NCBI GenBank assembly: GCA_017308595.1
Contig: JAFKER010000010.1
Span: 124,001-188,000 of the forward strand
Direction of reading: 5' to 3'
Origin: Afipia sp.
GTDB lineage: Bacteria > Pseudomonadota > Alphaproteobacteria > Rhizobiales > Xanthobacteraceae
DNA length: 64,000 bases
The translations under genes and the position numbers were made by a program. Positions 1 through 8,934 of this stretch are shown in pieces (positions within the stretch are counted from its first letter, which is position 1; the number at the start of each line of letters is the position of its first letter). The notes below the pieces were generated by a model, which saw nothing but the letters and a program-made list of their open reading frames with translations, was not told the origin of the DNA and made no database searches.

Positions 1-1
1 C

Positions 2-520
2 AAGATCGCGTGCCGCATCGTGGACCGGTTGCCGAAAGACCTTGCACCGGAAACCACCGAAGGCCGCGAGGGCTTTCTCCATCCGGTCGGGCTTGAAGGC
101 GGGCTCGACAGCGCCACGCTGTCGCTGATCGTGCGCGACTTCACCGAGCAAGGTCTGCACTACAAGGAAAGCTTGCTTGAGGACATCGTGCGGGAGGTGA
201 TGAAGGACTTTCCGCATTCGACCTACACGTTCGAAGTGAAGCAGCAGTATCGCAACATGAAGGAAGTGCTCGACCGCCATCCCAAAGTGGTCGAATACGC
301 GCTCGAGGCCATCGATCGCGCGGGCCTGCAGCCGGTGCTGAGCAGCATTCGAGGCGGCACCGACGGCTCGCGCCTGTCCTTCATGGGATTGCCTTGCCCG
401 AACATCTTCGCAGGCGAACATTCCTTCCACTCGCGCCTCGAATGGGTCAGCGTGCGCGACATGGAAAGCGCGGTGCGGACGATCGTGCATCTCACCGCGA
501 TCTGGGAGGAGAAGGCATGA
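2..520 (+). CDS. pepT: Peptidase T (tripeptide aminopeptidase), C-terminal part
   Basis: The reading frame is open from the first bases of the window, so the true start lies upstream; 172 residues are visible. The C-terminal stretch RGGTDGSRLSFMGLPCPN followed by GEHSFHSRLEWV is the signature of M20 family peptidase T, a zinc aminopeptidase that releases the N-terminal residue of tripeptides in the cytoplasm. The conserved His of this segment (HSFHS) belongs to the metal/substrate site in the family. The gene ends with TGA 40 bases before the next gene on the same strand, so the two may be co-transcribed. The N-terminal metal ligands are outside the window. Confidence 0.9.
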   Translation, partial: KIACRIVDRLPKDLAPETTEGREGFLHPVGLEGGLDSATLSLIVRDFTEQGLHYKESLLEDIVREVMKDFPHSTYTFEVKQQYRNMKEVLDRHPKVVEYALEAIDRAGLQPVLSSIRGGTDGSRLSFMGLPCPNIFAGEHSFHSRLEWVSVRDMESAVRTIVHLTAIWEEKA

Positions 521-560
521 GGCCAGCACCCGTGGGCGACGAAACGAACGGCTGACGGGA

Positions 561-1844
561 ATGCGCGGGCCGCTCGATATTTCCGTGGTGGGTGCCGGTG
601 TTGCGGGTCTGGCTATTGCCGCCGCTCTCGCAAATTCAGGCCATCGCGTTGTGGTGTTCGAGCGTTTCGCCACCTCGCTGCCGCTCGGCTCCGGCTTGAT
701 GCTGCAACCGACCGGCCTCGCCGCGCTGGAGCGTCTCGGCCTGCGAGCCAGGATCGAAGCACTGGGTCATCGGATCGATCGCCTTTACGGCATCACCGAC
801 ACGAAGCGGACGATTTTCGATCTCGCCTATGCGGGTCTCGATCCACGCCTCTACGCGGTGGCGGTGCATCGCGCACTGCTACATGGCGTGCTGTGGGACA
901 ATTTCAAAACCTGCGGCGCGGTGCTGGAAACCGGACAGATCGTCACCGGCATCGAGCCGCAGGCCGGACATAAAGTCAGGCTGACCACCACAACAGGCAC
1001 CCTGCCCGGCACGTTCGATCTTGTGATCGATGCGTCGGGCGCGAATTCCCACTTCCGTCGCATCGTCAGTGCGAACGCCGCCCGCGAATTTTCTTACGGC
1101 GCGGTGTGGGCCAGCATTCCCGATCTCGGCATTTCGAATGGATGCCTTTCGCAGCGCTATGTTTCGGCGCGGCGCATGATCGGCTATCTGCCGGTCGGGT
1201 GCATCACTGATGGCGGACCTTCCCTCGCCGCACTGTTCTGGAGTCTGAAACCCGCCGACTATTCCGCATGGCGGGCAAACTTCGAGCCATGGCGCGAGGA
1301 AGCGAGCGCGCTGTGGCCGGACCTCGCGTCATCGATTGCAGCATTCACCGGGCCAGACGATCTCGCGCTAGCCAGCTACGTGCATTACACCGCGCCAAAG
1401 CCATTCAAGGGACCGCTTGCGCTGATCGGCGATGCAGCACACGCGACCTCGCCTCAACTGGGACAGGGCGCCAACAATGGACTGCTCGACGCCATCACCC
1501 TGAGCGATGCCATCGCAACCAGTCCCGATCTTGCGTCGGCCCTGAACCTTTACGCGAAGACGCGGCGCGGCCATGTCCGCTTCTACCAGATGGCCAGCGC
1601 GCTGATGACGCCGTTCTTCCAGTCCGATTCCGGCGGGCTCGCGATTCTGCGCGACATGTCCTTCGACCGGATGAAATTCGTTCCCTATCTGCGCCGCGAA
1701 ATGCTTCGCACGCTTGCAGGTCTCAAGACTGGTCTTTTCACACACGCAATGCCGGAGCGGCTTGCAGGATGTGTGGACATCGGCGCGCGTGCCATTAAAA
1801 CGCAGGACACTGATGAGCCGGCGATCTCGGAGGAGAAGGCATGA
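561..1844 (+). CDS. FAD-dependent monooxygenase (UbiH/salicylate hydroxylase-like)
   Basis: 427 residues. The N-terminus carries a Rossmann dinucleotide-binding motif (VVGAGVAGLAIAAALA, about residues 9-24) followed by an acidic-Arg end (FER). Around residue 290 is the second FAD motif GDAAHATSPQLGQGANNG, typical of class A flavoprotein aromatic hydroxylases. Such enzymes use NAD(P)H and oxygen to hydroxylate an aromatic or quinone-like substrate in the cytoplasm. The substrate cannot be read from the sequence. The stop overlaps the start of the next gene by four bases (ATGA), indicating translational coupling with a secreted protein. Confidence 0.85.
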   Translation: MRGPLDISVVGAGVAGLAIAAALANSGHRVVVFERFATSLPLGSGLMLQPTGLAALERLGLRARIEALGHRIDRLYGITDTKRTIFDLAYAGLDPRLYAVAVHRALLHGVLWDNFKTCGAVLETGQIVTGIEPQAGHKVRLTTTTGTLPGTFDLVIDASGANSHFRRIVSANAAREFSYGAVWASIPDLGISNGCLSQRYVSARRMIGYLPVGCITDGGPSLAALFWSLKPADYSAWRANFEPWREEASALWPDLASSIAAFTGPDDLALASYVHYTAPKPFKGPLALIGDAAHATSPQLGQGANNGLLDAITLSDAIATSPDLASALNLYAKTRRGHVRFYQMASALMTPFFQSDSGGLAILRDMSFDRMKFVPYLRREMLRTLAGLKTGLFTHAMPERLAGCVDIGARAIKTQDTDEPAISEEKA

Positions 1845-2422
1845 ACCGGATTTTGAATCGAATTGGCGCGGTTTTGGTTTTTGCGCTCCTCGCCTCCCCT
1901 GGCGCTCGGGCACAGGAACAGCGCTTCGACATCACGGTGACCGCCGATGCGACCAAGGCCAACGGCAGCCCGTGGGACGGCGTGCCCCGGCTCGGCAATT
2001 CGAAAATCAACCTCAACGCCGCGCCCGACATCGCCGTGTGCCTCGTGCGCGCCAACGCAAAGCCGGACTGCCTGTGGAAGCCGCAGGGACGCCGCCTGCT
2101 CTCGCAATGTCAGAACGCATGGACCTGCAAGTTCGATAACGTCCCTCTCGGACCATTGCCGATCGGCCTCGTGTTCGTCGATATCGACGCGCGCAACCAC
2201 GACATCATTGATGTTCTCGTCCTGACCGACAGGGCCGATGCCAAGGCCAACGACGAGATCGCGGATTCGCTGCGCACCGCCATGAGCGTGCTGACGCCGC
2301 ACCGATCAGAGGACACCAAGGAACATCTTGTGCGCGGCGCGAAGCTGCTTTCGCTGGCCGATTGCGCCGGCGGAAAACCATGCCGGTTGACGCAATCGCA
2401 GTTCACGCTGACGAAGCGATAG
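1841..2422 (+). CDS. Secreted protein of unknown function
   Basis: 193 residues with an N-terminal signal peptide: basic start MNRILNR, hydrophobic core, and a likely cleavage after SPGARA. The mature part contains five or more cysteines (CLV, DCLW, QCQNAWTC, DCAGGKPC), consistent with disulphides in the periplasm. I do not recognise a named domain. It overlaps the upstream monooxygenase gene by four bases, so expression is coupled to it although the two act in different compartments. The function is unknown. Confidence 0.75.
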   Translation: MNRILNRIGAVLVFALLASPGARAQEQRFDITVTADATKANGSPWDGVPRLGNSKINLNAAPDIAVCLVRANAKPDCLWKPQGRRLLSQCQNAWTCKFDNVPLGPLPIGLVFVDIDARNHDIIDVLVLTDRADAKANDEIADSLRTAMSVLTPHRSEDTKEHLVRGAKLLSLADCAGGKPCRLTQSQFTLTKR

Positions 2423-2441
2423 GCCGAGTTGAAATCGCTAG

Positions 2442-2750
2442 CTAAGCCCGCATCCTGAGCTGCAACATCGGCAACACGTCATAGCGCGCGCCGACGTTGG
2501 CCTTGACCATCGGGTCTTCGGCGACAATGGCGCGGACATCATCGGCGCCTTTTTCATCAGCCATTTCGAACAGCGACAGGCCCCAGCCGCCAGCGGGATC
2601 TGCCACCGGCCCATGCGCGACAACGCCGCCCCGCTCAAGCATCGTTTGCAAAAAGTCGCCATGCGCTTTCATGAGCTGCTTCTGCTCGAGCGTCATGGTC
2701 TTGAGGAAATCCGGCCCCGGAGGAACGAAACGGCACAGGAAATACTTCAT
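2442..2750 (-). CDS. YciI family protein
   Basis: 102 residues beginning MKYFLCRFVPPGPDF. The small ferredoxin-like fold of the YciI family is suggested by the aromatic N-terminal strand, the central His-Gly (KAHGDFL) and the acidic ADEKGADD/AEDP region. YciI-like proteins are small cytoplasmic proteins with a His-Asp pair and mostly unknown activity. I chose the start at 2750 because GGAGTG lies about 6 bases upstream; a longer version from an ATG at 2768 is possible. A tRNA gene lies just upstream on the same strand. Confidence 0.75.
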   Translation of the reverse strand: MKYFLCRFVPPGPDFLKTMTLEQKQLMKAHGDFLQTMLERGGVVAHGPVADPAGGWGLSLFEMADEKGADDVRAIVAEDPMVKANVGARYDVLPMLQLRMRA

Positions 2751-2847
2751 CGGACACTCCGCGCTCATGCGATGAGGAACTGATCGGGCGGTCGCGATGA
2801 TTAGGCAGCCAAGATGGCGGCGGCGTGACGGGCTTCCTGCGGTGGGA

Positions 2848-2924
2848 TGGTAGGCGGTGACGGATTCGAACCGCCGACCCTCTCGGTGTAAACGAGATGC
2901 TCTAACCAGCTGAGCTAACCGCCC
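2848..2924 (-). tRNA. tRNA-Val (anticodon TAC)
   Basis: Read on the minus strand, the gene starts GGGCGGTTAGCTCAG and ends in GTTCGAATC, the acceptor strand and an encoded CCA. The anticodon stem TCTCG/CGAGA encloses loop TTTACAC, giving anticodon TAC (valine). The D-loop, T-loop and a 7-bp acceptor stem (with a terminal G-U pair) are all present, for 77 bases including CCA. Confidence 0.95.
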
Positions 2925-3000
2925 GTCCAAGCCTGTATGTGCCCTGCTCCGGCCTCCGGCGCAAGCCATTCGCGCAACCAAGCTGAGGATTGGTGCCACA

Positions 3001-3036
3001 AACAAAAACGGCGCCCCGAAAGGCGCCGTTTTCTTG
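3001..3036 (-). terminator. Rho-independent terminator of lon
   Basis: An 11-bp stem (AAAACGGCGCC at 3005-3015 paired with 3022-3032) with a 6-base loop sits 17 bases past the lon stop. On the minus strand the stem is followed by TTTTTGTT. The A/T flanks on both sides mean it could also act on the other strand. Confidence 0.85.
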
Positions 3037-3052
3037 TCATTGAGCCGGTCGA

Positions 3053-5479
3053 TCAGTGCGCGGTCAGACCGCCTGCCGCTTCATCGGCATCGGGCTTGGC
3101 CAGCGCCTTGACATCCTCTTCCCACACGATCGGGGTCGGAACGCGCACCAGCGCCTTAGCCAGCACCTCGTCCATCCGCGAGACCGGGATGATCTCCAGC
3201 CCGCCCTTGATGGCGTCGGAAATCTCCGTGAGGTCCTTGGCGTTGTCTTCTGGAATGAAGACCGTTTTGATGCCGCCACGCGCGGCCGCAAGCAGCTTCT
3301 CCTTCAGACCGCCGATCGGCAGCACCCGTCCCCGCAGCGTGATCTCGCCGGTCATGGCGACATCGTGCCGGATCGGGATGCCTGTCAGCACCGAGACGAT
3401 GGACGTCGTCATCGCAACACCCGCCGACGGGCCATCCTTGGGCGTCGCGCCTTCCGGCACGTGCACGTGGATATCCCGGCGCTCGAACAGCGGCGGCTCG
3501 ATACCGTAAGTGATGGCACGCGAGCGGACGTAGGACGCAGCAGCCGAAATCGACTCCTTCATCACGTCGCGCAGGTTGCCGGTCACCGTCATGCGGCCCT
3601 TGCCGGGCATCATGACGCTTTCGATGGTCAGCAACTCGCCGCCCACCTCGGTCCACGCCAAGCCCGTCACGACACCCACCTGATCCTCACTGTCGATCTC
3701 GCCGTACCGGTACTTCGGCACGCCGAGGAACTCCTCGACCACAGCAGCCGTCACCTTCACCGACTTCTTCTTGGAGATCATGAGCTCCTTCACGGCCTTG
3801 CGGGCCAGCGTCGAAATCTCACGCTCCAGATTACGCACGCCCGCTTCGCGGGTGTAGCGGCGGATCAGGAACTGCAGCGCCTCGTCCTCCAGCGAGAACT
3901 CCTTCGCGTTCAGACCGTGCTTGCTGATCGCGTTCGGGAGGAGATGCTTGCGGGCAATCTCGACCTTCTCGTTCTCGGTGTAGCCGGCGATGCGAATGAT
4001 CTCCATGCGGTCCATCAGCGGCCCGGGAATGTTGAGCGTATTCGCGGTCGTGATGAACATCACATTGGAGAGGTCGTAGTCGACCTCAAGATAGTGATCG
4101 TTGAACGTGCCGTTCTGCTCGGGGTCGAGAACCTCAAGCAGCGCCGACGACGGATCGCCGCGGAAATCGGCGCCCATCTTGTCGATCTCGTCCAGCAGGA
4201 ACAACGGGTTCGAGGTCTTCGCTTTGCGCATCGACTGGATGATCTTGCCGGGCATCGAGCCGATATAGGTGCGGCGGTGTCCGCGGATTTCCGCTTCATC
4301 CCGCACGCCGCCCAGCGACACGCGCACGAACTCACGTCCGGTCGCCTTCGCGATCGACTTGCCAAGCGAGGTCTTGCCGACGCCCGGAGGGCCGACGAGG
4401 CACAGGATCGGTCCAGCCAGCTTGTTGGCGCGAGACTGCACGGCGAGATACTCGACAATGCGGTCCTTGACCTTCTCAAGCCCGTAGTGATCGCTGTCGA
4501 GCACTTCCTGCGCGGCAACGAGGTCCTTCTTGACCTTGGACTTCTTGCCCCATGGAATCGACAGCAGCCAGTCGAGATAGTTGCGCACGACCGTCGCCTC
4601 GGCGGACATCGGAGACATCTGCCGCAGCTTCTTCAATTCGTGCTGCGCCTTCTCGCGCGCTTCCTTGGAGAGCTTGGTCTTGTTGATCTTCTCTTCGAGA
4701 TCAGCAAGTTCGTCGCGACCTTCGTCGTCGCCGAGCTCCTTCTGGATCGCCTTCATCTGTTCGTTGAGATAGTACTCGCGCTGGGTCTTCTCCATCTGGC
4801 GCTTGACGCGCGAGCGGATCTTCTTCTCGACCTGCAGCACCGAGATCTCGCTCTCCATCAACCCCATCACCTTCTCAAGGCGCTGAGAGACGGACAGCGT
4901 TTCCAGGATGGCCTGCCGGTCGGAAATCTTGACGGCGAGATGCGACGCCACGGTGTCCGCGAGCTTGGCGAAATCCGTGATCTGCTGAACGACGCCCACC
5001 ACCTCGGCGGAAATCTTCTTGTTCAGCTTCACATAGCTTTCGAAGTCGGAGACGACCGAACGCGACAGCGCTTCCGCCTCGACGCTCTTGGCATCGACGT
5101 CGGCAAGCGCCACGGCTTCTGCTTCGTAGAAGTCGGCGCGGTCGGAATACTTGCCCGCCTTGGCGCGCTCAAGACCTTCCACCAGCACCTTCACAGTGCC
5201 GTCGGGAAGTTTCAGGAGCTGCAGCACGCTGGCGAGTGTGCCGATCTCGTAAATGGAATCGGGAGCCGGATCGTCATCGGACGCGTTCTTCTGCGTCGCG
5301 AGGAAGATCAGCGCGTCATTCTTCATGACCTCTTCGAGCGCCTTGATCGACTTCTCGCGGCCGACGAACAGCGGCACGATCATGTGCGGGAAGACGACGA
5401 TGTCGCGAAGCGGCAGCACCGGATAGGAGTGGCTTTCGCCGTGAACGATATTTGGCCGAGGCTTTGAGGCAGTTGTCAT
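3053..5479 (-). CDS. lon: ATP-dependent protease Lon
   Basis: 808 residues, the usual length for Lon. The N-terminal substrate-binding domain opens with YPVLPLRDIVVFPHMIVPLF. The AAA+ module has Walker A GPPGVGKTS and Walker B FLLDEIDK. The C-terminal protease domain has the Ser-Lys dyad: Ser685 in DGPSAGVAM and Lys728 in GGLKEKLLAA. Lon is a cytoplasmic hexamer that degrades misfolded and selected regulatory proteins. An upstream extension to 5563 is in frame, but I chose ATG 5479 because AAGGA lies about 10 bases before it and the protein then begins MTTASKPRP, as in relatives known to me. It is followed by a strong terminator and forms its own unit next to clpX. Confidence 0.97.
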   Translation of the reverse strand: MTTASKPRPNIVHGESHSYPVLPLRDIVVFPHMIVPLFVGREKSIKALEEVMKNDALIFLATQKNASDDDPAPDSIYEIGTLASVLQLLKLPDGTVKVLVEGLERAKAGKYSDRADFYEAEAVALADVDAKSVEAEALSRSVVSDFESYVKLNKKISAEVVGVVQQITDFAKLADTVASHLAVKISDRQAILETLSVSQRLEKVMGLMESEISVLQVEKKIRSRVKRQMEKTQREYYLNEQMKAIQKELGDDEGRDELADLEEKINKTKLSKEAREKAQHELKKLRQMSPMSAEATVVRNYLDWLLSIPWGKKSKVKKDLVAAQEVLDSDHYGLEKVKDRIVEYLAVQSRANKLAGPILCLVGPPGVGKTSLGKSIAKATGREFVRVSLGGVRDEAEIRGHRRTYIGSMPGKIIQSMRKAKTSNPLFLLDEIDKMGADFRGDPSSALLEVLDPEQNGTFNDHYLEVDYDLSNVMFITTANTLNIPGPLMDRMEIIRIAGYTENEKVEIARKHLLPNAISKHGLNAKEFSLEDEALQFLIRRYTREAGVRNLEREISTLARKAVKELMISKKKSVKVTAAVVEEFLGVPKYRYGEIDSEDQVGVVTGLAWTEVGGELLTIESVMMPGKGRMTVTGNLRDVMKESISAAASYVRSRAITYGIEPPLFERRDIHVHVPEGATPKDGPSAGVAMTTSIVSVLTGIPIRHDVAMTGEITLRGRVLPIGGLKEKLLAAARGGIKTVFIPEDNAKDLTEISDAIKGGLEIIPVSRMDEVLAKALVRVPTPIVWEEDVKALAKPDADEAAGGLTAH

Positions 5480-5660
5480 GCCCATCATCCTTTTGTTGCG
5501 CCCCCTTGCACGCAATCCGCCGTTCTGGCGCGACTGCCACAAGGTGCCTTGTGTACCAGACAAAGAAAGAGCTCTTTTGAGCCAGTGGCCGTTGTGCGGC
5601 CTCTCCCTGTCCGGGTCTTTGCTTGCGAATCTCGCGAGGCTTCCTTTCGCAGCACACCAT

Positions 5661-5689
5661 TAGGTGGCTATCGCATATGGGGGTGTCAA
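5661..5689 (-). promoter_or_regulatory. Candidate lon promoter
   Basis: On the minus strand a perfect TTGACA (-35, positions 5689-5684) is followed 17 bases later by CACCTAAT. The -10 is weak; CCTAAT with 19-base spacing is the best match. It lies between the clpX terminator and lon, about 180 bases upstream of the chosen start. It does not resemble an alphaproteobacterial heat-shock promoter. Confidence 0.4.
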
Positions 5690-5742
5690 GGGAGCGAAAA
5701 ACCCCTGTGAACACGGGACTATTCGCACCTTTCGGCACACGC

Positions 5743-5777
5743 AAAAAGGGCTGCCGACAACATCGGCAGCCCTTTTT
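5743..5777 (-). terminator. Terminator of clpX
   Basis: A perfect 15-bp stem (5743-5757 with 5763-5777) around loop CAACA lies 33 bases past the clpX stop. Its arms begin with AAAAA and end with TTTTT, so it can work in both directions. It separates clpX from lon. Confidence 0.9.
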
Positions 5778-5809
5778 GTAGAGTGTCTCTAAGGTTCCGG
5801 CAGGCGAAC

Positions 5810-7078
<1,269 letters not shown>

Positions 7079-7416
7079 TCCTGTCTCCGTCCGCCACTCG
7101 ATCTCTTAAGGGCTTGCTCGATCCCGGCACACACCGGAACAGTGTGTAGATAGGAGCAAGAACCGTACCAAAAAAGACCCGTCACCTCAGTTGCCGCTAG
7201 AATCACGGCTCAATCGAATCCCCGATCCTGAGTCCCTAGCCAACCATGGTGACACCCGACTATCAAGAATTCGCTAACCCGCCAAACACTGAACCCTGCG
7301 ATCTTGGCGCAATTTTGCGCGGTTTCCGGGGGTTAGAGCGCCGAATTCATTGCAGCGTTGCGCGAATGACACGGGGTTTTGACCACCGGAACCCGCAAGT
7401 AACCAACATCGGGGAA
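7079..7416. other. Gene-free region upstream of clpX
   Basis: 338 bases between the clpX start and the stop of the zinc-ribbon membrane protein gene. I see no credible small gene, no strong terminator and no convincing -35/-10 pair. A short stem with arms ACACAC/GTGTGT near 7131-7147 would fall in the clpX leader. The clpX promoter is presumably in this stretch. Confidence 0.5.
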
Positions 7417-8184
7417 TTATGTGCCCAGGATGCCCTTGAGGCCGGCATATATCGACCCTGCGGCTGTGGACAAGATGCCCAGGAGTGGCCCGGCCGTCTT
7501 CATCAGTTCCTGAATAATCCGGGCCCGCCGGCGCAGTTCGTCGTCTCCGACATACGGCCCGAGCAGCCGCGCCACCCGATAGGCGGCCATATTGGGCCGA
7601 TCGCCCTGCGAGAGCGAACTGGCGACGAGCTGCAGGATCAGGATGCCGAGGATATTTCCGGTCACGAACGCCAGCGCGATGCTCGCCGAGTATTCCAGCA
7701 CCTCGCGCCACTCGATCCAGGTCGCCGGCAAGATCGGAACGTGATCGTTCAAACCGGTGACCGTCAGCATACAGAATACGCTGAGCAACGCCGTGGCGAT
7801 TCCGACAATAATCGCGCCGCGCCATCCGACTTTCTGAATGACATAGATCGCGATACCGAACGGCAGCGGGATCAGCACCGACGCGATCCGCAGAAACAGC
7901 GGCGAGACGTTCAGCACGATGGTTATGATGATGTGCGCCGCGACCAGCAGGACAGCAGGGATCAGGATATAGGCGATGCTGTGGATGGCGAACGACCTGA
8001 CCGGGTGCCGCCGCCGGTAGAGACGCGCGCTGACGTTGTCGAATTCACGCCGGATCTTTTCAAGATCGGAAACGATGCCTTCAATTTCAACGAGGACGGG
8101 CCGCACCAGCCGCAGGTCGCGCGAGCAGTGCTTGCACACCAGCGCTTCGTCTTTCACCTTCTCGGCGCAGAACGGACACTCCAT
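7417..8184 (-). CDS. Zinc-ribbon membrane protein of unknown function
   Basis: 255 residues. The N-terminus is a zinc ribbon (CPFCAEKVKDEALVCKHC, residues 3-20), followed by a short helix (about 30-55) and then several hydrophobic segments (about residues 65-190): YILIPAVLLVAAHIIITIV, LIPLPFGIAIYVI, IIVGIATALLSVFCMLTV and SIALAFVTGNILGILILQLV. The C-terminal part is charged and probably cytoplasmic. The start overlaps the stop of the upstream zinc-ribbon gene by one base (TGATG), so the two are translationally coupled. The family is unknown to me; the ribbon suggests a cytoplasmic binding or sensing head on a membrane anchor. Confidence 0.8.
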   Translation of the reverse strand: MECPFCAEKVKDEALVCKHCSRDLRLVRPVLVEIEGIVSDLEKIRREFDNVSARLYRRRHPVRSFAIHSIAYILIPAVLLVAAHIIITIVLNVSPLFLRIASVLIPLPFGIAIYVIQKVGWRGAIIVGIATALLSVFCMLTVTGLNDHVPILPATWIEWREVLEYSASIALAFVTGNILGILILQLVASSLSQGDRPNMAAYRVARLLGPYVGDDELRRRARIIQELMKTAGPLLGILSTAAGSIYAGLKGILGT

Positions 8185-8399
8185 CAGTTTCGCCGCAATG
8201 AGAGACGTTGGCGCCGCCGCAGCATCTCCAGTTCGGCCTTGGCTTCTGCCAATTCCTCGCGGGCCTGCGCACGCTTGCGGACGAGATCATCCCGCTCGGC
8301 GATCAGTGTTTCCGGAATCGTGACATCGCGCGAGCATGAACTGCAGACAAGTGCTTGCGGAACGAGGGACTGCGCGCAGAAGGGACACTCGGCCGGCAT
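8184..8399 (-). CDS. Small zinc-ribbon coiled-coil protein
   Basis: 71 residues. A zinc ribbon (CPFCAQSLVPQALVCSSC, residues 5-22) is followed by a highly charged helix (about residues 30-70: ERDDLVRKRAQAREELAEAK) likely to form a coiled coil. The ribbon is clearly paralogous to the one starting the next gene: both read CPFCA, ALVC, then C-S-R-D. Translation is coupled to that gene through a one-base overlap. Function unknown; perhaps a soluble partner that dimerises or binds its membrane-anchored neighbour. Confidence 0.75.
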   Translation of the reverse strand: MPAECPFCAQSLVPQALVCSSCSRDVTIPETLIAERDDLVRKRAQAREELAEAKAELEMLRRRQRLSLRRN

Positions 8400-8406
8400 G
8401 CGGCGC

Positions 8407-8859
8407 TCAGGGCGCGATTTTCAGGGTGAAGCTCGTGGTCGCCACGCGCCCATCCGAATCCTTCACATCGACGCGAATTAGGTGATCGCCCGCAGGCAGT
8501 TCAGCATCGGGCATGTCGATCCCGTCCGACTTGACGAATGGCTTGAGGCGCGGCGTCAGATCCACGGCCGGCGTTTTCACGTAAGTCACTTTCAGGGAAT
8601 CCGTATCGATTTTGGCTCCGCCGAACGACTCGAATTTCAACTGAAGCCGCATCGGCGACTTCGTGGCATCCGCGGCGCCGATATAGGCAACCTTGGGTCC
8701 GCGGGTAATTCCGCGGGTCGCGACTCCGACCGCGCCCTTCGGCGGCGGCAGCTTGGCCTCATCGGCGGAAATCAACACCGTTCCCGCGCTGGCCGGCGTC
8801 CCGGCGATCAGAGCAAATCCGGTGGCCAGAATGGCGGCTGTCAAAAGCGACCGTAGCAT
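8407..8859 (-). CDS. Small secreted protein, possible beta-sandwich domain
   Basis: 150 residues from ATG 8859, preceded by GAAGGAG at good spacing. A signal peptide (MLRSLLTAAILATGFALIAG) probably ends after TPASA. The mature part has alternating hydrophobic strands and ends in DHLIRVDVKDSDGRVATTSF, a pattern seen in Ig-like or cadherin-like beta-sandwiches that carry Asp-rich turns. No named family recognised. It lies 75 bases downstream of the CHAT gene and 7 bases before the zinc-ribbon gene, so all four are likely one unit. Confidence 0.75.
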   Translation of the reverse strand: MLRSLLTAAILATGFALIAGTPASAGTVLISADEAKLPPPKGAVGVATRGITRGPKVAYIGAADATKSPMRLQLKFESFGGAKIDTDSLKVTYVKTPAVDLTPRLKPFVKSDGIDMPDAELPAGDHLIRVDVKDSDGRVATTSFTLKIAP

Positions 8860-8934
8860 TCTCAAATCTCCTTCGCGCAATGCCCTGTTCTACCGCATGG
8901 CGGAGCCATCCGGAAGATGCGTTGCTGCTCGTCC

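Noticed and set aside
3056-5467. Very long open frame of about 800 residues on the plus strand opposite lon.
   Set aside because: It is a mirror frame of lon, produced by high GC third-position bias; no recognisable domain or ribosome site.
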